From NCBI GenBank assembly GCA_048201935.1, contig DBFBGR010000025.1, forward strand, positions 19,033-83,032: a stretch of DNA of 64,000 bases. Reading direction: 5' to 3'. Below, piece by piece: positions 35,936 to 44,593 of the stretch; within the stretch, counting starts at the first letter, position 1, and each line of letters opens with the position of its first letter. Made by a program: the position numbers and the translations under genes. The notes under the pieces are model-generated. The model did no database searches. It worked only from the letters and a program-made list of their open reading frames with translations, and was not told the DNA's origin. The stretch comes from MGBC124762 sp048201935 (lineage in GTDB: Bacteria > Bacillota > Clostridia > Oscillospirales > Oscillospiraceae).

Positions 35936-36457
35936 ATGGCAAATCCCACCTTTACTATCACGATGTCCGACGGCAAGACCATGTCCGGCGAGCTCTACCC
36001 CGACAAGGCCCCCAACTCGGTACGCAACTTCATCGCCCTGGCCCAGGCCGGCTTTTATGACGGCCTTATCTTCCACCGGGTCATCCCCGGCTTTATGATC
36101 CAGGGCGGCTGCCCCCAGGGCACCGGCACCGGCGGTCCGGGCTATAATATCCCCGGCGAGTTCTCCGGCAACGGCTTTGCTCAGAACGACATCGTCCACG
36201 AACGGGGCGTGCTCTCTATGGCCCGGGCCATGGACCCCAACTCCGCGGGCAGCCAGTTCTTCATCATGGTAGACGCCGCTCCTCATCTGGACGGACAGTA
36301 CGCCGCCTTTGGTAAGGTGTTGGAGGGCATGGATACCGCCGATGCCATCGTCAGCACCCGCACCAACTTCCGGGATAAACCGCTGACGCCCCAGAAGATC
36401 CAGAGCGTCAGCGTGGATACCCATGGCGTGGATTACCCCGCGCCGGATAAGGTCTAA
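35936..36457 (+). CDS. Cyclophilin-type peptidyl-prolyl isomerase
   Basis: 173 residues with no signal peptide, so cytoplasmic. Cyclophilin motifs are present: NFIALAQAGFYDGLIFHRVI, GFMIQGGCPQGTGTGGPGY, VLSMARAMDPNSAGSQFFIM and HLDGQYAAFGKV. It catalyses cis-trans isomerisation of Xaa-Pro bonds. The ribosome-binding site AAAAGGAGTG and the 17-base gap suggest co-transcription with smpB. Confidence 0.95.
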   Translation: MANPTFTITMSDGKTMSGELYPDKAPNSVRNFIALAQAGFYDGLIFHRVIPGFMIQGGCPQGTGTGGPGYNIPGEFSGNGFAQNDIVHERGVLSMARAMDPNSAGSQFFIMVDAAPHLDGQYAAFGKVLEGMDTADAIVSTRTNFRDKPLTPQKIQSVSVDTHGVDYPAPDKV

Positions 36458-36511
36458 GACAGTTTTCCCAGCACGAAGAGCTACGTTTGCTAGTTTCCGC
36501 AGCTTCGTTCA

Positions 36512-36533
36512 GCGGCCACGCTGTGGCCGCTTT
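36512..36533 (+). terminator. Probable terminator after the cyclophilin gene
   Basis: GCGGCCAC, three bases, GTGGCCGC, then TTT. The T-run is short, so termination may be partial. It directly precedes the tmRNA 5' end. The rest of 36458-36535 shows nothing else. Confidence 0.55.
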
Positions 36534-36535
36534 AC

Positions 36536-36885
36536 GGGGGCGTACCGGTTTCGACGGGGACGTGGAGGCGGGAATAGCGGGCGGATGCGCCTAACATCCT
36601 TAAAATGGGCACCTTATAAATTAAAGAACAACGATAACGTAGTTCTCGCTGCCGCCTAAGGGCCGCAGCCATCCGCGCCGGAGGGGCCACGGGCCGGCAA
36701 GGGTGTCATCTTAGTGGCGTCCGTGCGTGCGCAAAGAGTTGAGCGCACCATGCACAATGACTCTACCGATCCTTTGAGCGTGACGGCTCGCGCCTGGGTG
36801 AGGGAATGTAAATAACCGTCTGCGCCCGGAGAAGTTCCCGTTCAAACGTTTTCGGACAGGGGTTCAACTCCCCTCGCCTCCACCA
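36536..36885 (+). ncRNA. ssrA: tmRNA (SsrA)
   Basis: 350 bases. The 5' end GGGGGCG pairs with CGCCTCC just before the encoded ACCA 3' end, forming the tRNA-like acceptor stem. The D-like region has TTTCGACGGGG, and the T arm GGTTCAACTCCCC is complete. The tag reading frame ends at TAA 36657-36659 and codes for a tag finishing NDNVVLAAA (36630-36656), the classic protease-recognised terminus. I could not fix the resume codon with certainty. It lies close to smpB, its protein partner. Confidence 0.97.
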
Positions 36886-36932
36886 AAGCACAAAGCGTCG
36901 AACCCCACTAGGGGTTCGACGCTTTGTGCTTT
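36885..36932. terminator. Long perfect hairpin terminator after tmRNA
   Basis: A 22-base-pair perfect stem (AAAGCACAAAGCGTCG continuing into AACCCC, and its complement) encloses an ACTA loop. Its first base is the last A of the tmRNA CCA end. It is symmetrical and so works in both directions. Confidence 0.85.
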
Positions 36933-37019
36933 GCTGTCCCTGGCCGCTCCTCCCGCGCCGCACCAAAGGGGACGCAGGGGAATAGGATGTAGAGCAGTGA
37001 CTCACAGGAGGGATGACGG

Positions 37020-37886
37020 ATGCGGCAGCAGTATTTTTGGGTGATAGGCGGCGACCAGCGGCAGGCCGCGCTGGCGGCGGCCCTGGCCGAGGACGGCCAC
37101 CGGGTGGTGGCCTGGTGTCTGGACAAGGCGGAGCTGCCTCCCAGCGTGGAGCGTGCCGAGAGCCTGGAAGGCGTCGACCGGGCCGACTGCGTGGTGTTGC
37201 CCCTGCCCGTCCGGGGAGAAGGGGACGCCCTCAGCGCGCCCTTGTGCCCCCAGACCCAGCTGCTGGAGGATATCTTCTCCTGCCTGCGGCCCCAGCAGTA
37301 CCTCTGCGGTGGCCGTGTGGACAGCCGCGCCTTCTCCCTGGCCGCCCGCTACGGCCTTACCATCCACGACTACTTTACTCGCGAGGAGCTGGCCGTGGCC
37401 AACGCCGTACCCACCGCCGAGGGGGCGGTGCAGATCGCCCTGGAGGAGATGGGCGTGACGCTGCACCGCTGCCGGGCGCTGGTGCTGGGCTATGGCCGGG
37501 TGGGCCAGCTGACGGCCCACCGTCTGGCGGCCCTGGGGGCCAGGGTCACCGTGGCCGCCCGGCGGTATGACGCCCTGGCCTGGGCCGAGGCCTACGGCCA
37601 CGATACCCTGCGCCTGGGCGAGCTGTCGGGCTATCTGTGCGGCTTCGACCTGGTGGTCAACACCGTGCCCAGCCGGGTGCTGACACGGGACCTGCTGGAC
37701 CAGCTCAAGACCGGGTGCCTGGTCATTGATCTGGCCTCCAAGCCCGGCGGCGTGGATATGCAGGCGGCGGCGGAGCTGGGCGCGCGGTGCGTGTGGGCGC
37801 TGTCTCTGCCCGGCAAGGTGGCCCCGGTCAGCGCCGGGGCGATCATCCGGGATACGGTCTACAATATGCTGCGAGAAGAGATTTGA
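37020..37886 (+). CDS. dpaA: Dipicolinate synthase subunit A
   Basis: 288 residues. With DpaB it makes dipicolinic acid from dihydroxytetrahydrodipicolinate in the mother cell of sporulating Firmicutes. A Rossmann-type NAD(P) site (ALVLGYGRVGQLTAHRLAALG) lies near 150-170, and the family segments HDYFTREELAVANAVPTAEG and IDLASKPGGVD are present. The ribosome-binding site ACAGGAGGG precedes the ATG. dpaB follows by 12 bases. The region 36933-37019 has no obvious vegetative promoter, which fits control by a sporulation sigma factor, although I cannot identify its boxes confidently. Confidence 0.95.
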   Translation: MRQQYFWVIGGDQRQAALAAALAEDGHRVVAWCLDKAELPPSVERAESLEGVDRADCVVLPLPVRGEGDALSAPLCPQTQLLEDIFSCLRPQQYLCGGRVDSRAFSLAARYGLTIHDYFTREELAVANAVPTAEGAVQIALEEMGVTLHRCRALVLGYGRVGQLTAHRLAALGARVTVAARRYDALAWAEAYGHDTLRLGELSGYLCGFDLVVNTVPSRVLTRDLLDQLKTGCLVIDLASKPGGVDMQAAAELGARCVWALSLPGKVAPVSAGAIIRDTVYNMLREEI

Positions 37887-37898
37887 AGGAGTGTCACC

Positions 37899-38477
37899 AT
37901 GGAGCAAATCACGGTAGGCTTCGCCTTTTGCGGCTCCTTTTGTACATTGTCCAAGGCCATGACCGCCCTGGAGGCGGTGAAGGCTCGCTATGAGCGGGTG
38001 GTACCCATCGTCTCCGAGCGAGTGGCGGATACCGATACCCGCTTTGGAAACGCCCACGACTTCATGCGGGAGATGGAGCGCATCTGCGACTGCCGGGTCA
38101 TCCAGAGCGTCAAAGACGCCGAGCCCATCGGCCCCAAGAAGCTGCTGGACGCCCTGGTGGTCTGCCCTTGCACGGGCAACACCTTGGCCAAGCTGGCCCA
38201 CGGCATGGCCGACAGCGCGGTGACCCTGGCCGCCAAGGCCCATCTGCGCAACGGCCGGCCTCTGGTGCTGGCCCCCTCTACCAATGACGGTCTGGCTGCC
38301 GCTGCGGTGAACATCGGCGCGCTGCTGAACCGCAAGAACGTCTTCTTCGTCCCCTTCCGCCAGGACGACCCGGCGGGGAAGCCCACCAGCCTGGTGGCCG
38401 ATTTCACGCTGGTAGCACAGACGCTGGAAAAGTCCCTGGCCGGAGAGCAGCTCCAGCCGGTGCTGCTGGGGGCGTAA
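37899..38477 (+). CDS. dpaB: Dipicolinate synthase subunit B
   Basis: 192 residues of the flavoprotein (UbiX/PanK decarboxylase-like) fold. Motifs are VGFAFCGSFCTLSKAM, the VVCPCTGNTLAKLAHGMADS segment, and KNVFFVPFRQDDP near the C-terminus. It is partner of DpaA in dipicolinate synthesis and is good evidence that the organism forms endospores. Co-transcribed with dpaA. Confidence 0.95.
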   Translation: MEQITVGFAFCGSFCTLSKAMTALEAVKARYERVVPIVSERVADTDTRFGNAHDFMREMERICDCRVIQSVKDAEPIGPKKLLDALVVCPCTGNTLAKLAHGMADSAVTLAAKAHLRNGRPLVLAPSTNDGLAAAAVNIGALLNRKNVFFVPFRQDDPAGKPTSLVADFTLVAQTLEKSLAGEQLQPVLLGA

Positions 38478-38487
38478 GGCAAAAAAG

Positions 38488-38520
38488 AACGCCGGAGCTT
38501 TCATAGCTCCGGCGTTTTTT
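38488..38520. terminator. Bidirectional terminator between dpaB and the glycosyltransferase
   Basis: AACGCCGGAGC, seven bases, GCTCCGGCGTT, then a T-run. It also contains the stop codon and last few codons of the convergent glycosyltransferase gene (stop at 38501). Confidence 0.9.
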
Positions 38521-39736
38521 GCTGTCTGGGCGGTAGGAGGGACTCCGCCAGGGCCGCCAGCACGACCACCAGGCTGAAGAGCATCATCCACGCGCCCCAG
38601 GCCATAGGGAAGGCAAAGCGCAGAGTGAGGTAGGCGTGGTAGCCACCCAGGGCGGCCACCTGGACGCATACCGGGACCGGTATGCGGTGGTATGCCCCTG
38701 CGGCCCATACCACCGACAGGACCTCGGCCAGGAAAAAGTACCGCTCGTGCATATGAGGCAGCAGCAGCGGTACGCCGATGGCCAGGACCAGGGCGGCGGT
38801 GAGGATGTGGGCGTTTGTCAGCCGCCTGCGGACAAAAAACAGCCCGGCCAGCAAAGCCAGAACCAGAGCGAAGGCGGCGCAGATACCCACCCTGGACCAG
38901 AAGGAGCCGTCCACCTCCGCGCCGTAGGGGATCAGGGCATAAAGAGACGGCGCGTTGAGGGTGAGGCGGTCGTTGTAGAGCCCCATCTGGTTGAAATAGA
39001 CCCCCAAAATATCCCCCAAGGGCTTGCCTAGCAGCAGGGCGGGGAGGATGGTGGCGAAGTAGGACACGGGAAAGAGGCACAGGTGCTTGAACTTCACCCG
39101 GCCGGAATACCACAGCACGCACCACAGAGGGATGAGGAAGATGGTCTGGAGCTTGAAGGAAAAGGCCACTCCCAGCCACACCACGCTCCGGGCGGGGCGG
39201 TGGTCCAGGGCGTCGGCCAGAGCCAGCAGGGTCAACGCGCCGTAAATGCTGTCGCACTGGCCCCAGCAGGCGCCGTTGAGCACCACGGTGGGCAGCAGTA
39301 TCACCACGCAAAAGACCGCCGCCGCGGCCTTTTCCTTTTCAGGAAAGGCCAGCCGGGTCAGCCGCATGGCGGCAAAGGCCAGCAGCAAGTCGAAGAAGAT
39401 GGAGATGAGCTTGATGAGGTAGAGGTCGGACATGGGGAGATAGGAGACGGCGGCCATCAGGTAGAGGTAGGGCACGTTATAATCGCCCACCGGAAGGCGG
39501 ATGCCGCCAAAGCCGCCGTTGTCCCGGAAAAACTGCACCCATTTGGAGAGGAAGTCGGTGTAGTCGGAGGTGACGTGGTCCATGCACAATATCCGCGCCG
39601 CCGCGCCCACCACCAGCGCCCCGGTGCACAGCCAGACCAGGGGCCGGTCCAGGCCTTTCTGATTCAAAAGGTAGACTCCCAGGGCCACCCAGAGGGTCAG
39701 CGCCATGCTCACCACAGTCACGGTCCCATCTCCCAT
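38501..39736 (-). CDS. GT-C-type membrane glycosyltransferase-like protein
   Basis: About 411 residues with ten or more membrane segments. The layout fits the PMT/GT87-like superfamily: an acidic first loop (MDHVTSDYTDFLSKWVQFFR), CWGQCDSIYGAL after the third or fourth segment, and HMHERYFFLAEVL towards the end. These proteins move sugars from lipid-linked donors outside the membrane. The acceptor is unknown. The start is uncertain: ATG 39736 has a weak ribosome-binding site, and a TTG 15 bases upstream is possible. A minus-strand TATACT at 39755-39760 is a likely -10 box. Confidence 0.75.
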   Translation of the reverse strand: MGDGTVTVVSMALTLWVALGVYLLNQKGLDRPLVWLCTGALVVGAAARILCMDHVTSDYTDFLSKWVQFFRDNGGFGGIRLPVGDYNVPYLYLMAAVSYLPMSDLYLIKLISIFFDLLLAFAAMRLTRLAFPEKEKAAAAVFCVVILLPTVVLNGACWGQCDSIYGALTLLALADALDHRPARSVVWLGVAFSFKLQTIFLIPLWCVLWYSGRVKFKHLCLFPVSYFATILPALLLGKPLGDILGVYFNQMGLYNDRLTLNAPSLYALIPYGAEVDGSFWSRVGICAAFALVLALLAGLFFVRRRLTNAHILTAALVLAIGVPLLLPHMHERYFFLAEVLSVVWAAGAYHRIPVPVCVQVAALGGYHAYLTLRFAFPMAWGAWMMLFSLVVVLAALAESLLPPRQQKTPEL

Positions 39737-39850
39737 CTCAAGGTTTCCCAAGCAGTATAGCAGATTTTTGCCACGCCGTCCAGTACCGGGAAAAAGAAGT
39801 GATAATTCCCAGCCCGCGGGCCATACTAAGCTCGACTGGAGGGAAAGCGC

Positions 39851-40900
39851 ATGGAGGAATTGCGGCTGCGGACCCGGCTGGTGTGGGGGCCGGACGCCTT
39901 ATCGGTGCTGGGTGAGCTGAAGGGGCTGCGGGTGCTGGTGGTGGCCGACGGCTTTTTGGCCCAAAACGGTCTGCTGGACGCGGTGACAGCGGCCCTGAGC
40001 GGCGCGGAGACCGCCGTGTTTGATGGGGTGAAGGGTGAGCCTACCTTGGAGATGGTGGCCCAGGGGGTCACCGCTCTGCAGACTCTAGACGCCCAGGCGG
40101 TGGTGGCCTTCGGCGGCGGCTCGGCTATGGACTGCGCCAAGGGCCTGGTGTGGTACGGGGAAAAACGCATCCCCCTGTGGTGTATCCCAACCACCGCAGG
40201 CACAGGCAGCGAGGTCACCGCCTTCAGCGTCCTCACCGACGCCGCCCGGGGCCTGAAGCACCCTTTGGTGGACGACGCGCTGGTGCCCGATGTGGCCATC
40301 CTGGACGGAAAATTCCTGGCGGGGGTGCCCCAGAGCGTCACCGCCGACACCGGCATGGACGTGCTCACCCACGCCGCCGAGGCATATGTGTCTGTCAAGG
40401 CAAACCCCTTTACAGACGCTTTGGCCGAGCGGGCCTTTGCCACCGCCTATGCCAAGCTGAGCGCCGCCTTCGCGGGGGACATGGCAGCCAAGAGCGAGAT
40501 GCTCTTCGCCTCGGCCCTGGCGGGCATCGCCTTCAACGCCGCGGGCCTGGGGGCCTGCCACGCCCTGGCCCACTCCCTGGGAGCCAAGGTCCACGCCCCC
40601 CATGGCCGGGTGAACGCCATCCTGCTGCCCTGGGTGATCGAGGCCAACGCCCAGCACCCGCCCACGGCAAAAAAGTACGCCCAGCTGGCCAAGCTCTGCG
40701 GCCTCAGCCCCAACTACCGCGCCCTGTCCGGGGCCCTGCGGCGGCTGGGGCGGAGACTGGGCATCCCCGAGGGACTGTCCGGGCCGGTGGACCTGGGCCA
40801 GGTGGCGGCGGATGCCCTGCGGGACCCCTGTATAGCTGTAAATGCAAAGCCCTTTACAGCTCGCGAGCTTGAGACCATCCTCAGGGGGGTGGTAAGTTGA
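39851..40900 (+). CDS. eutG: Iron-containing alcohol dehydrogenase (EutG-like)
   Basis: 349 residues. It would reduce the acetaldehyde from ethanolamine to ethanol and recycle NADH. The NAD site motif FGGGSAMDCAKG, the loop PTTAGTGSEVT and the iron-ligand region (DTGMDVLTHAAE, GACHALAHSLGA, HAPHGRVNA) are all present. It is shorter than typical EutG (about 390). The start has CTGGAGGGAAAG. It is the first gene of the ethanolamine operon; the gene after it starts inside its stop codon region. The upstream 90 bases show neither a clear promoter nor dual ANTAR-type hairpins. Confidence 0.9.
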   Translation: MEELRLRTRLVWGPDALSVLGELKGLRVLVVADGFLAQNGLLDAVTAALSGAETAVFDGVKGEPTLEMVAQGVTALQTLDAQAVVAFGGGSAMDCAKGLVWYGEKRIPLWCIPTTAGTGSEVTAFSVLTDAARGLKHPLVDDALVPDVAILDGKFLAGVPQSVTADTGMDVLTHAAEAYVSVKANPFTDALAERAFATAYAKLSAAFAGDMAAKSEMLFASALAGIAFNAAGLGACHALAHSLGAKVHAPHGRVNAILLPWVIEANAQHPPTAKKYAQLAKLCGLSPNYRALSGALRRLGRRLGIPEGLSGPVDLGQVAADALRDPCIAVNAKPFTARELETILRGVVS

Positions 40901-42303
40901 CGGGAGAGCTGCTGTCGGTGGGGCTGGACCTGGGCACCTCCACCACCCAGATGGTGCTCTCCCGGCTGAAGCTGGAGAACCAGGCCAGCGCGTGGGCGGT
41001 GCCCAGGGTGGACATCACAGAAAAAGAGGTGGTCTACCGTTCCCCGGTCCACTTCACGCCCCTGCTGTCCGACACCCGCATCGACGCCAGCGCCGTTCGG
41101 GCCCTGGTGGAGGAGGAGTACCGCCGGGCGGGAGTGACCCGGGAGAGCCTCCAGACCGGGGCGGTGATCATCACCGGCGAGACCGCCCGGAAGGAGAACG
41201 CCCGGGAGGTGCTGGAGGCGCTGACGGGCCTGGCGGGGGACTTTGTGGTGGCCACGGCGGGGCCGGACCTGGAATCCGTTTTGGCGGCACGGGGGGCGGG
41301 GGTGGACAAGCTCTCCAAGGAGCGTCACGCCGCGGTGCTCCACTTCGACATCGGCGGCGGCACCTCCAACCTGGCCCTCTACGACCGGGGCGAGCTGGTG
41401 GACACAGGGTGTCTGGACGTAGGGGGGCGGCTTGTAAAGGTAGAGCCCTTGACGCATCAGATCACCTACGTGATGAAGAAGCTCCAGGACCAGTTTCCCG
41501 GCCTTGTGGTGGGGAAGACCGCCACCCGGGAGCTGCTGACCCCGGCCTGCGAGGCGATGGCCGACGCGCTGCTGGAATCAGCGGGGCTAAAGGAGCCGGG
41601 CCGCTGGCTGGCCCACTTCATCACCCACAAGACCGTGGGCCTGTCTGTAAAGCCAAAATACTTTACCTTCTCCGGCGGCGTGGCCGATTGTATCTGGCAG
41701 CCCAGTGACGACGACTTCGCCTACGGCGACATCGGCCCGCTGCTGGGGCGGATCATCCGGCAGAGGTTTGAGCGGGCGGGGGCGGCGCTGCTGCCCACGG
41801 AGGAGACCATCCGGGCCACGGTGGTAGGGGCGGGGAGCCACGCCACCGAGCTGTCCGGTTCTACCATCTTCTTCCGGGATGTGGACTTTCCCATCAAAAA
41901 CCTGCCGGTGCTGCGGCTGGAGTGCGGAGCGGAGGAGCTGGAGGCCGAGCTTGCCCGGACCCTGCCCATGTACGCCGACGAGGGCGGGCAGAATCCCGTC
42001 TGCTTAGCCTTGCCGGGACTGGAGGACCCCAGCTATCAGGACGTCCAGCGGCTGGCCGGAGCCATTCGCCGTGGATTGGCTCCGCTCATCGAGGCGGGGG
42101 AGACCACGGTGGTGGCGGTGGAGCGGGACATGGCCAAGGCGCTGGGGCAGTGCCTTTATCCGCTGCTGCCGCAAGGAAAGCTGCTGTGTGTGGACGCCAT
42201 CCACGCCGCCCAGGGCAGCTACATCGACCTGCTGGCCCCGGCCTATGGTGGAACGGTGCTGCCGGTGGTGGTAAAAACGCTCGCATTTGAAAAAGGGGGA
42301 TGA
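40897..42303 (+). CDS. eutA: Ethanolamine ammonia-lyase reactivating factor
   Basis: 468 residues with a TTG start overlapping the eutG stop (TTGA). Its actin-like ATPase fold shows LSVGLDLGTSTTQMVLSRL near the N-terminus and FDIGGGTSNLALYDRGELVD in the middle. EutA exchanges damaged cobalamin out of EutBC. Its presence next to eutB fits the usual order. Length is normal. Confidence 0.95.
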   Translation: MTGELLSVGLDLGTSTTQMVLSRLKLENQASAWAVPRVDITEKEVVYRSPVHFTPLLSDTRIDASAVRALVEEEYRRAGVTRESLQTGAVIITGETARKENAREVLEALTGLAGDFVVATAGPDLESVLAARGAGVDKLSKERHAAVLHFDIGGGTSNLALYDRGELVDTGCLDVGGRLVKVEPLTHQITYVMKKLQDQFPGLVVGKTATRELLTPACEAMADALLESAGLKEPGRWLAHFITHKTVGLSVKPKYFTFSGGVADCIWQPSDDDFAYGDIGPLLGRIIRQRFERAGAALLPTEETIRATVVGAGSHATELSGSTIFFRDVDFPIKNLPVLRLECGAEELEAELARTLPMYADEGGQNPVCLALPGLEDPSYQDVQRLAGAIRRGLAPLIEAGETTVVAVERDMAKALGQCLYPLLPQGKLLCVDAIHAAQGSYIDLLAPAYGGTVLPVVVKTLAFEKGG

Positions 42304-42309
42304 CCCAAG

Positions 42310-43674
42310 ATGATATTGAAGACCAAGCTGTTTGGAAAAGTCTATGAATTTCCCGACGTGAAGACCGCCCTGGCCAAGGCCAACGAGGAGAAGTCGGGAG
42401 ACAAGCTGGCCGGCGTGGCGGCGGAAAACGCCGAGGAGCGTGTGGCGGCCAAGGTGGTGGTGAGCGAGCTGTTGCTCTCGGACCTCCGGGAAAACCCCGC
42501 CGTGCCCTACGAGGAGGACGAGGTCACCCGCATCATCCAGGACGACGTGAACGAGAAGATCTACGCCGAGATCCGAAACTGGACGGTGTCCGAGCTCCGG
42601 GAGTGGCTTTTGAGCGAAAAGACCACCCCTGCCGACATCCGCCGGGTCTCCCGTGGCCTGACGGCGGAGATGATCGCCGCCGTGGCCAAGCTCATGAGCA
42701 ACATGGACTTGGTGTACGCGGCCAAGAAAATGCCCGTCACCGCCCACTGCAACACCACCATCGGCCTGCCCGGCACCCTGTCGTGCCGCCTCCAGCCCAA
42801 CCACCCCACCGACGACCCCGACGGCATCATGGCCTCGCTTTTGGAGGGCCTGACCTACGGCGCGGGAGACGCGGTGCTGGGGCTGAACCCGGTGGACGAC
42901 AGCGTGGAGAGCGTCAAGCGCATCCTGGAGCGGTTCTACGAGATCCGCACCAAGTGGAAGATCCCCACCCAGACCTGCGTGCTGGCCCACGTGACCACCC
43001 AGATGGAGGCTATTCGCCGGGGCGCCCACGCCGACCTTATCTTCCAGTCCATCGCCGGCAGCCAAAAGGGCAACGAGGCTTTCGGCTTCACCGCCGCCAC
43101 CCTGGCCGAGGCCCAGGCCCTGGCCCTGCGGGAGGGCAGCGCCGAGGGGCCCAACGTGATGTACTTTGAGACCGGCCAGGGCAGCGAGCTGTCCAGCGAG
43201 GCCCACTTCGGCGCCGACCAGGTGGTGATGGAGGCCCGGTGCTACGGCTTCGCCAAGCGCTATTCGCCCTTCCTTGTCAACACGGTGGTGGGCTTCATCG
43301 GCCCGGAGTACCTCTACGACGCTAAGCAGGTCATCCGGGCCGGGCTGGAGGACCACTTCATGGGCAAGCTCACCGGCATTCCCATGGGCTGCGACGCGTG
43401 CTACACCAACCACATGAAGGCCGACCAGAACGACATCGAGGACCTGGCCGTCCTGCTCACCGCCGCGGGCTGCAACTACTTCATGGGCATCCCCCACGGC
43501 GACGACGTAATGCTCAACTACCAGACCACCGGCTTCCACGAGACCGCCGCCCTGCGGGAGCTGTTCGGCCTGACGGCCATCCCGCCCTTCCAGAAGTGGC
43601 TGGAGGACATGGGCTTTGTGAAGGACGGAAAACTCACGCAGCGGGCCGGCGACGGCTCCATCCTGCTGGCGTAA
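42310..43674 (+). CDS. eutB: Ethanolamine ammonia-lyase large subunit
   Basis: 454 residues, the standard length. With EutC and adenosylcobalamin it splits ethanolamine into acetaldehyde and ammonia. Conserved segments are FGKVYEFPDVKTALAKANEE, NTTIGLPGTLSCRLQPNHPT, GLNPVDDSVESVKR, ETGQGSELSSEAHFGADQVV and MGIPHGDDVMLNYQTT. No truncation is seen. It starts six bases after eutA, with a weak ribosome-binding site, so coupling is likely. Confidence 0.98.
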   Translation: MILKTKLFGKVYEFPDVKTALAKANEEKSGDKLAGVAAENAEERVAAKVVVSELLLSDLRENPAVPYEEDEVTRIIQDDVNEKIYAEIRNWTVSELREWLLSEKTTPADIRRVSRGLTAEMIAAVAKLMSNMDLVYAAKKMPVTAHCNTTIGLPGTLSCRLQPNHPTDDPDGIMASLLEGLTYGAGDAVLGLNPVDDSVESVKRILERFYEIRTKWKIPTQTCVLAHVTTQMEAIRRGAHADLIFQSIAGSQKGNEAFGFTAATLAEAQALALREGSAEGPNVMYFETGQGSELSSEAHFGADQVVMEARCYGFAKRYSPFLVNTVVGFIGPEYLYDAKQVIRAGLEDHFMGKLTGIPMGCDACYTNHMKADQNDIEDLAVLLTAAGCNYFMGIPHGDDVMLNYQTTGFHETAALRELFGLTAIPPFQKWLEDMGFVKDGKLTQRAGDGSILLA

Positions 43675-43686
43675 GGAGGTGTGGAT

Positions 43687-44589
43687 ATGAATGAAGCAGA
43701 TCTGAAACAGATGGTAGAGCAGATGGTCCGGGACATGGCGGGCCGGGGAGAGCTCCACGCCGCGCCCAAGGGAGAGATCCACCATCCCGACCCGGCCCAG
43801 ACCTCTAGCCCCGGCCCTGGCGGCGGCTGTCACGGTGACATCACCGAGATAGACCTTCGCAAGCAGTATCTCATCGAAAAGCCCGCCGACGGCCCCGCCT
43901 TTTTGGACCTGAAGGCCCGAACTCCGGCCCGTATTGGCCTGGGCAGGGCAGGGGCCCGGTATAAGACCGCCACCATGCTCCGCTTCCGAGCCGACCACGC
44001 CGCCGCCCAGGACTCGGTCTTCTCTCTGGTGGCGGAGGACTACCCGGAAAAGCACGGCTATTTCCCCGTCCAGACCCTCTGCCAGACCAAGGACGAATAC
44101 CTGACCCGGCCCGATAAGGGCCGCCGCTTCGACGAGACCAACCAGGCCATTTTGAAGCAAAAGCTGCCCCAGAGCCCCAAGGTGATCCTGGCCGTGGGCG
44201 ACGGGCTCAGCTCCGCCGCCATCGAGACCAACGCCGCCGACTGTATCGACGCCATCCGCGCCGGGCTGAAAAGCTACGGCATGGAGGTCCCCGAGGTGCC
44301 CTTTGTGAAGTTTTGCCGGGTGGGGGCGGGGGACCACATCGGCGAGCTGACCCAGTGCGAGCTCATCTGCCTGCTGGTGGGCGAGCGGCCGGGCCTTGTC
44401 ACCGCCGAGAGCATGTCCGCCTATATCACCTATATGCCCCGCCTGGGCGTGCCCGAATCCAAGCGCACGGTGGTCAGCAACATCCACAAGGGGGGCACCA
44501 ACGCCGTGGAGGCGGGGGCCCACATCGCCGAGCTTATCCGGGAGATCCTGGAGAAAAAGGCCTCCGGCGTGGATTTTGTAAGGAGTTGA
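43687..44589 (+). CDS. eutC: Ethanolamine ammonia-lyase small subunit
   Basis: 300 residues. The N-terminal MNEADLKQMVEQMVRDM is an amphipathic helix of the kind known to target EutC into the microcompartment, followed by a Pro/Gly linker. The body has the cobalamin-contact segments RARIGLGRAG-like (TPARIGLGRAGARYKT), LRFRADHAAAQDSVF and VGDGLSSAAIETNA. The ATG at 43687 follows AAGGAGGTG; a GTG six bases earlier is less likely. Confidence 0.96.
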   Translation: MNEADLKQMVEQMVRDMAGRGELHAAPKGEIHHPDPAQTSSPGPGGGCHGDITEIDLRKQYLIEKPADGPAFLDLKARTPARIGLGRAGARYKTATMLRFRADHAAAQDSVFSLVAEDYPEKHGYFPVQTLCQTKDEYLTRPDKGRRFDETNQAILKQKLPQSPKVILAVGDGLSSAAIETNAADCIDAIRAGLKSYGMEVPEVPFVKFCRVGAGDHIGELTQCELICLLVGERPGLVTAESMSAYITYMPRLGVPESKRTVVSNIHKGGTNAVEAGAHIAELIREILEKKASGVDFVRS

Positions 44590-44593
44590 GAGC

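Noticed and set aside
39761..39850. ANTAR (EutV-type) dual-hairpin antiterminator before eutG
   Set aside because: Only short GC palindromes and a weak GGGAA/TTCCC pair are present, without the expected paired hairpins or a terminator.
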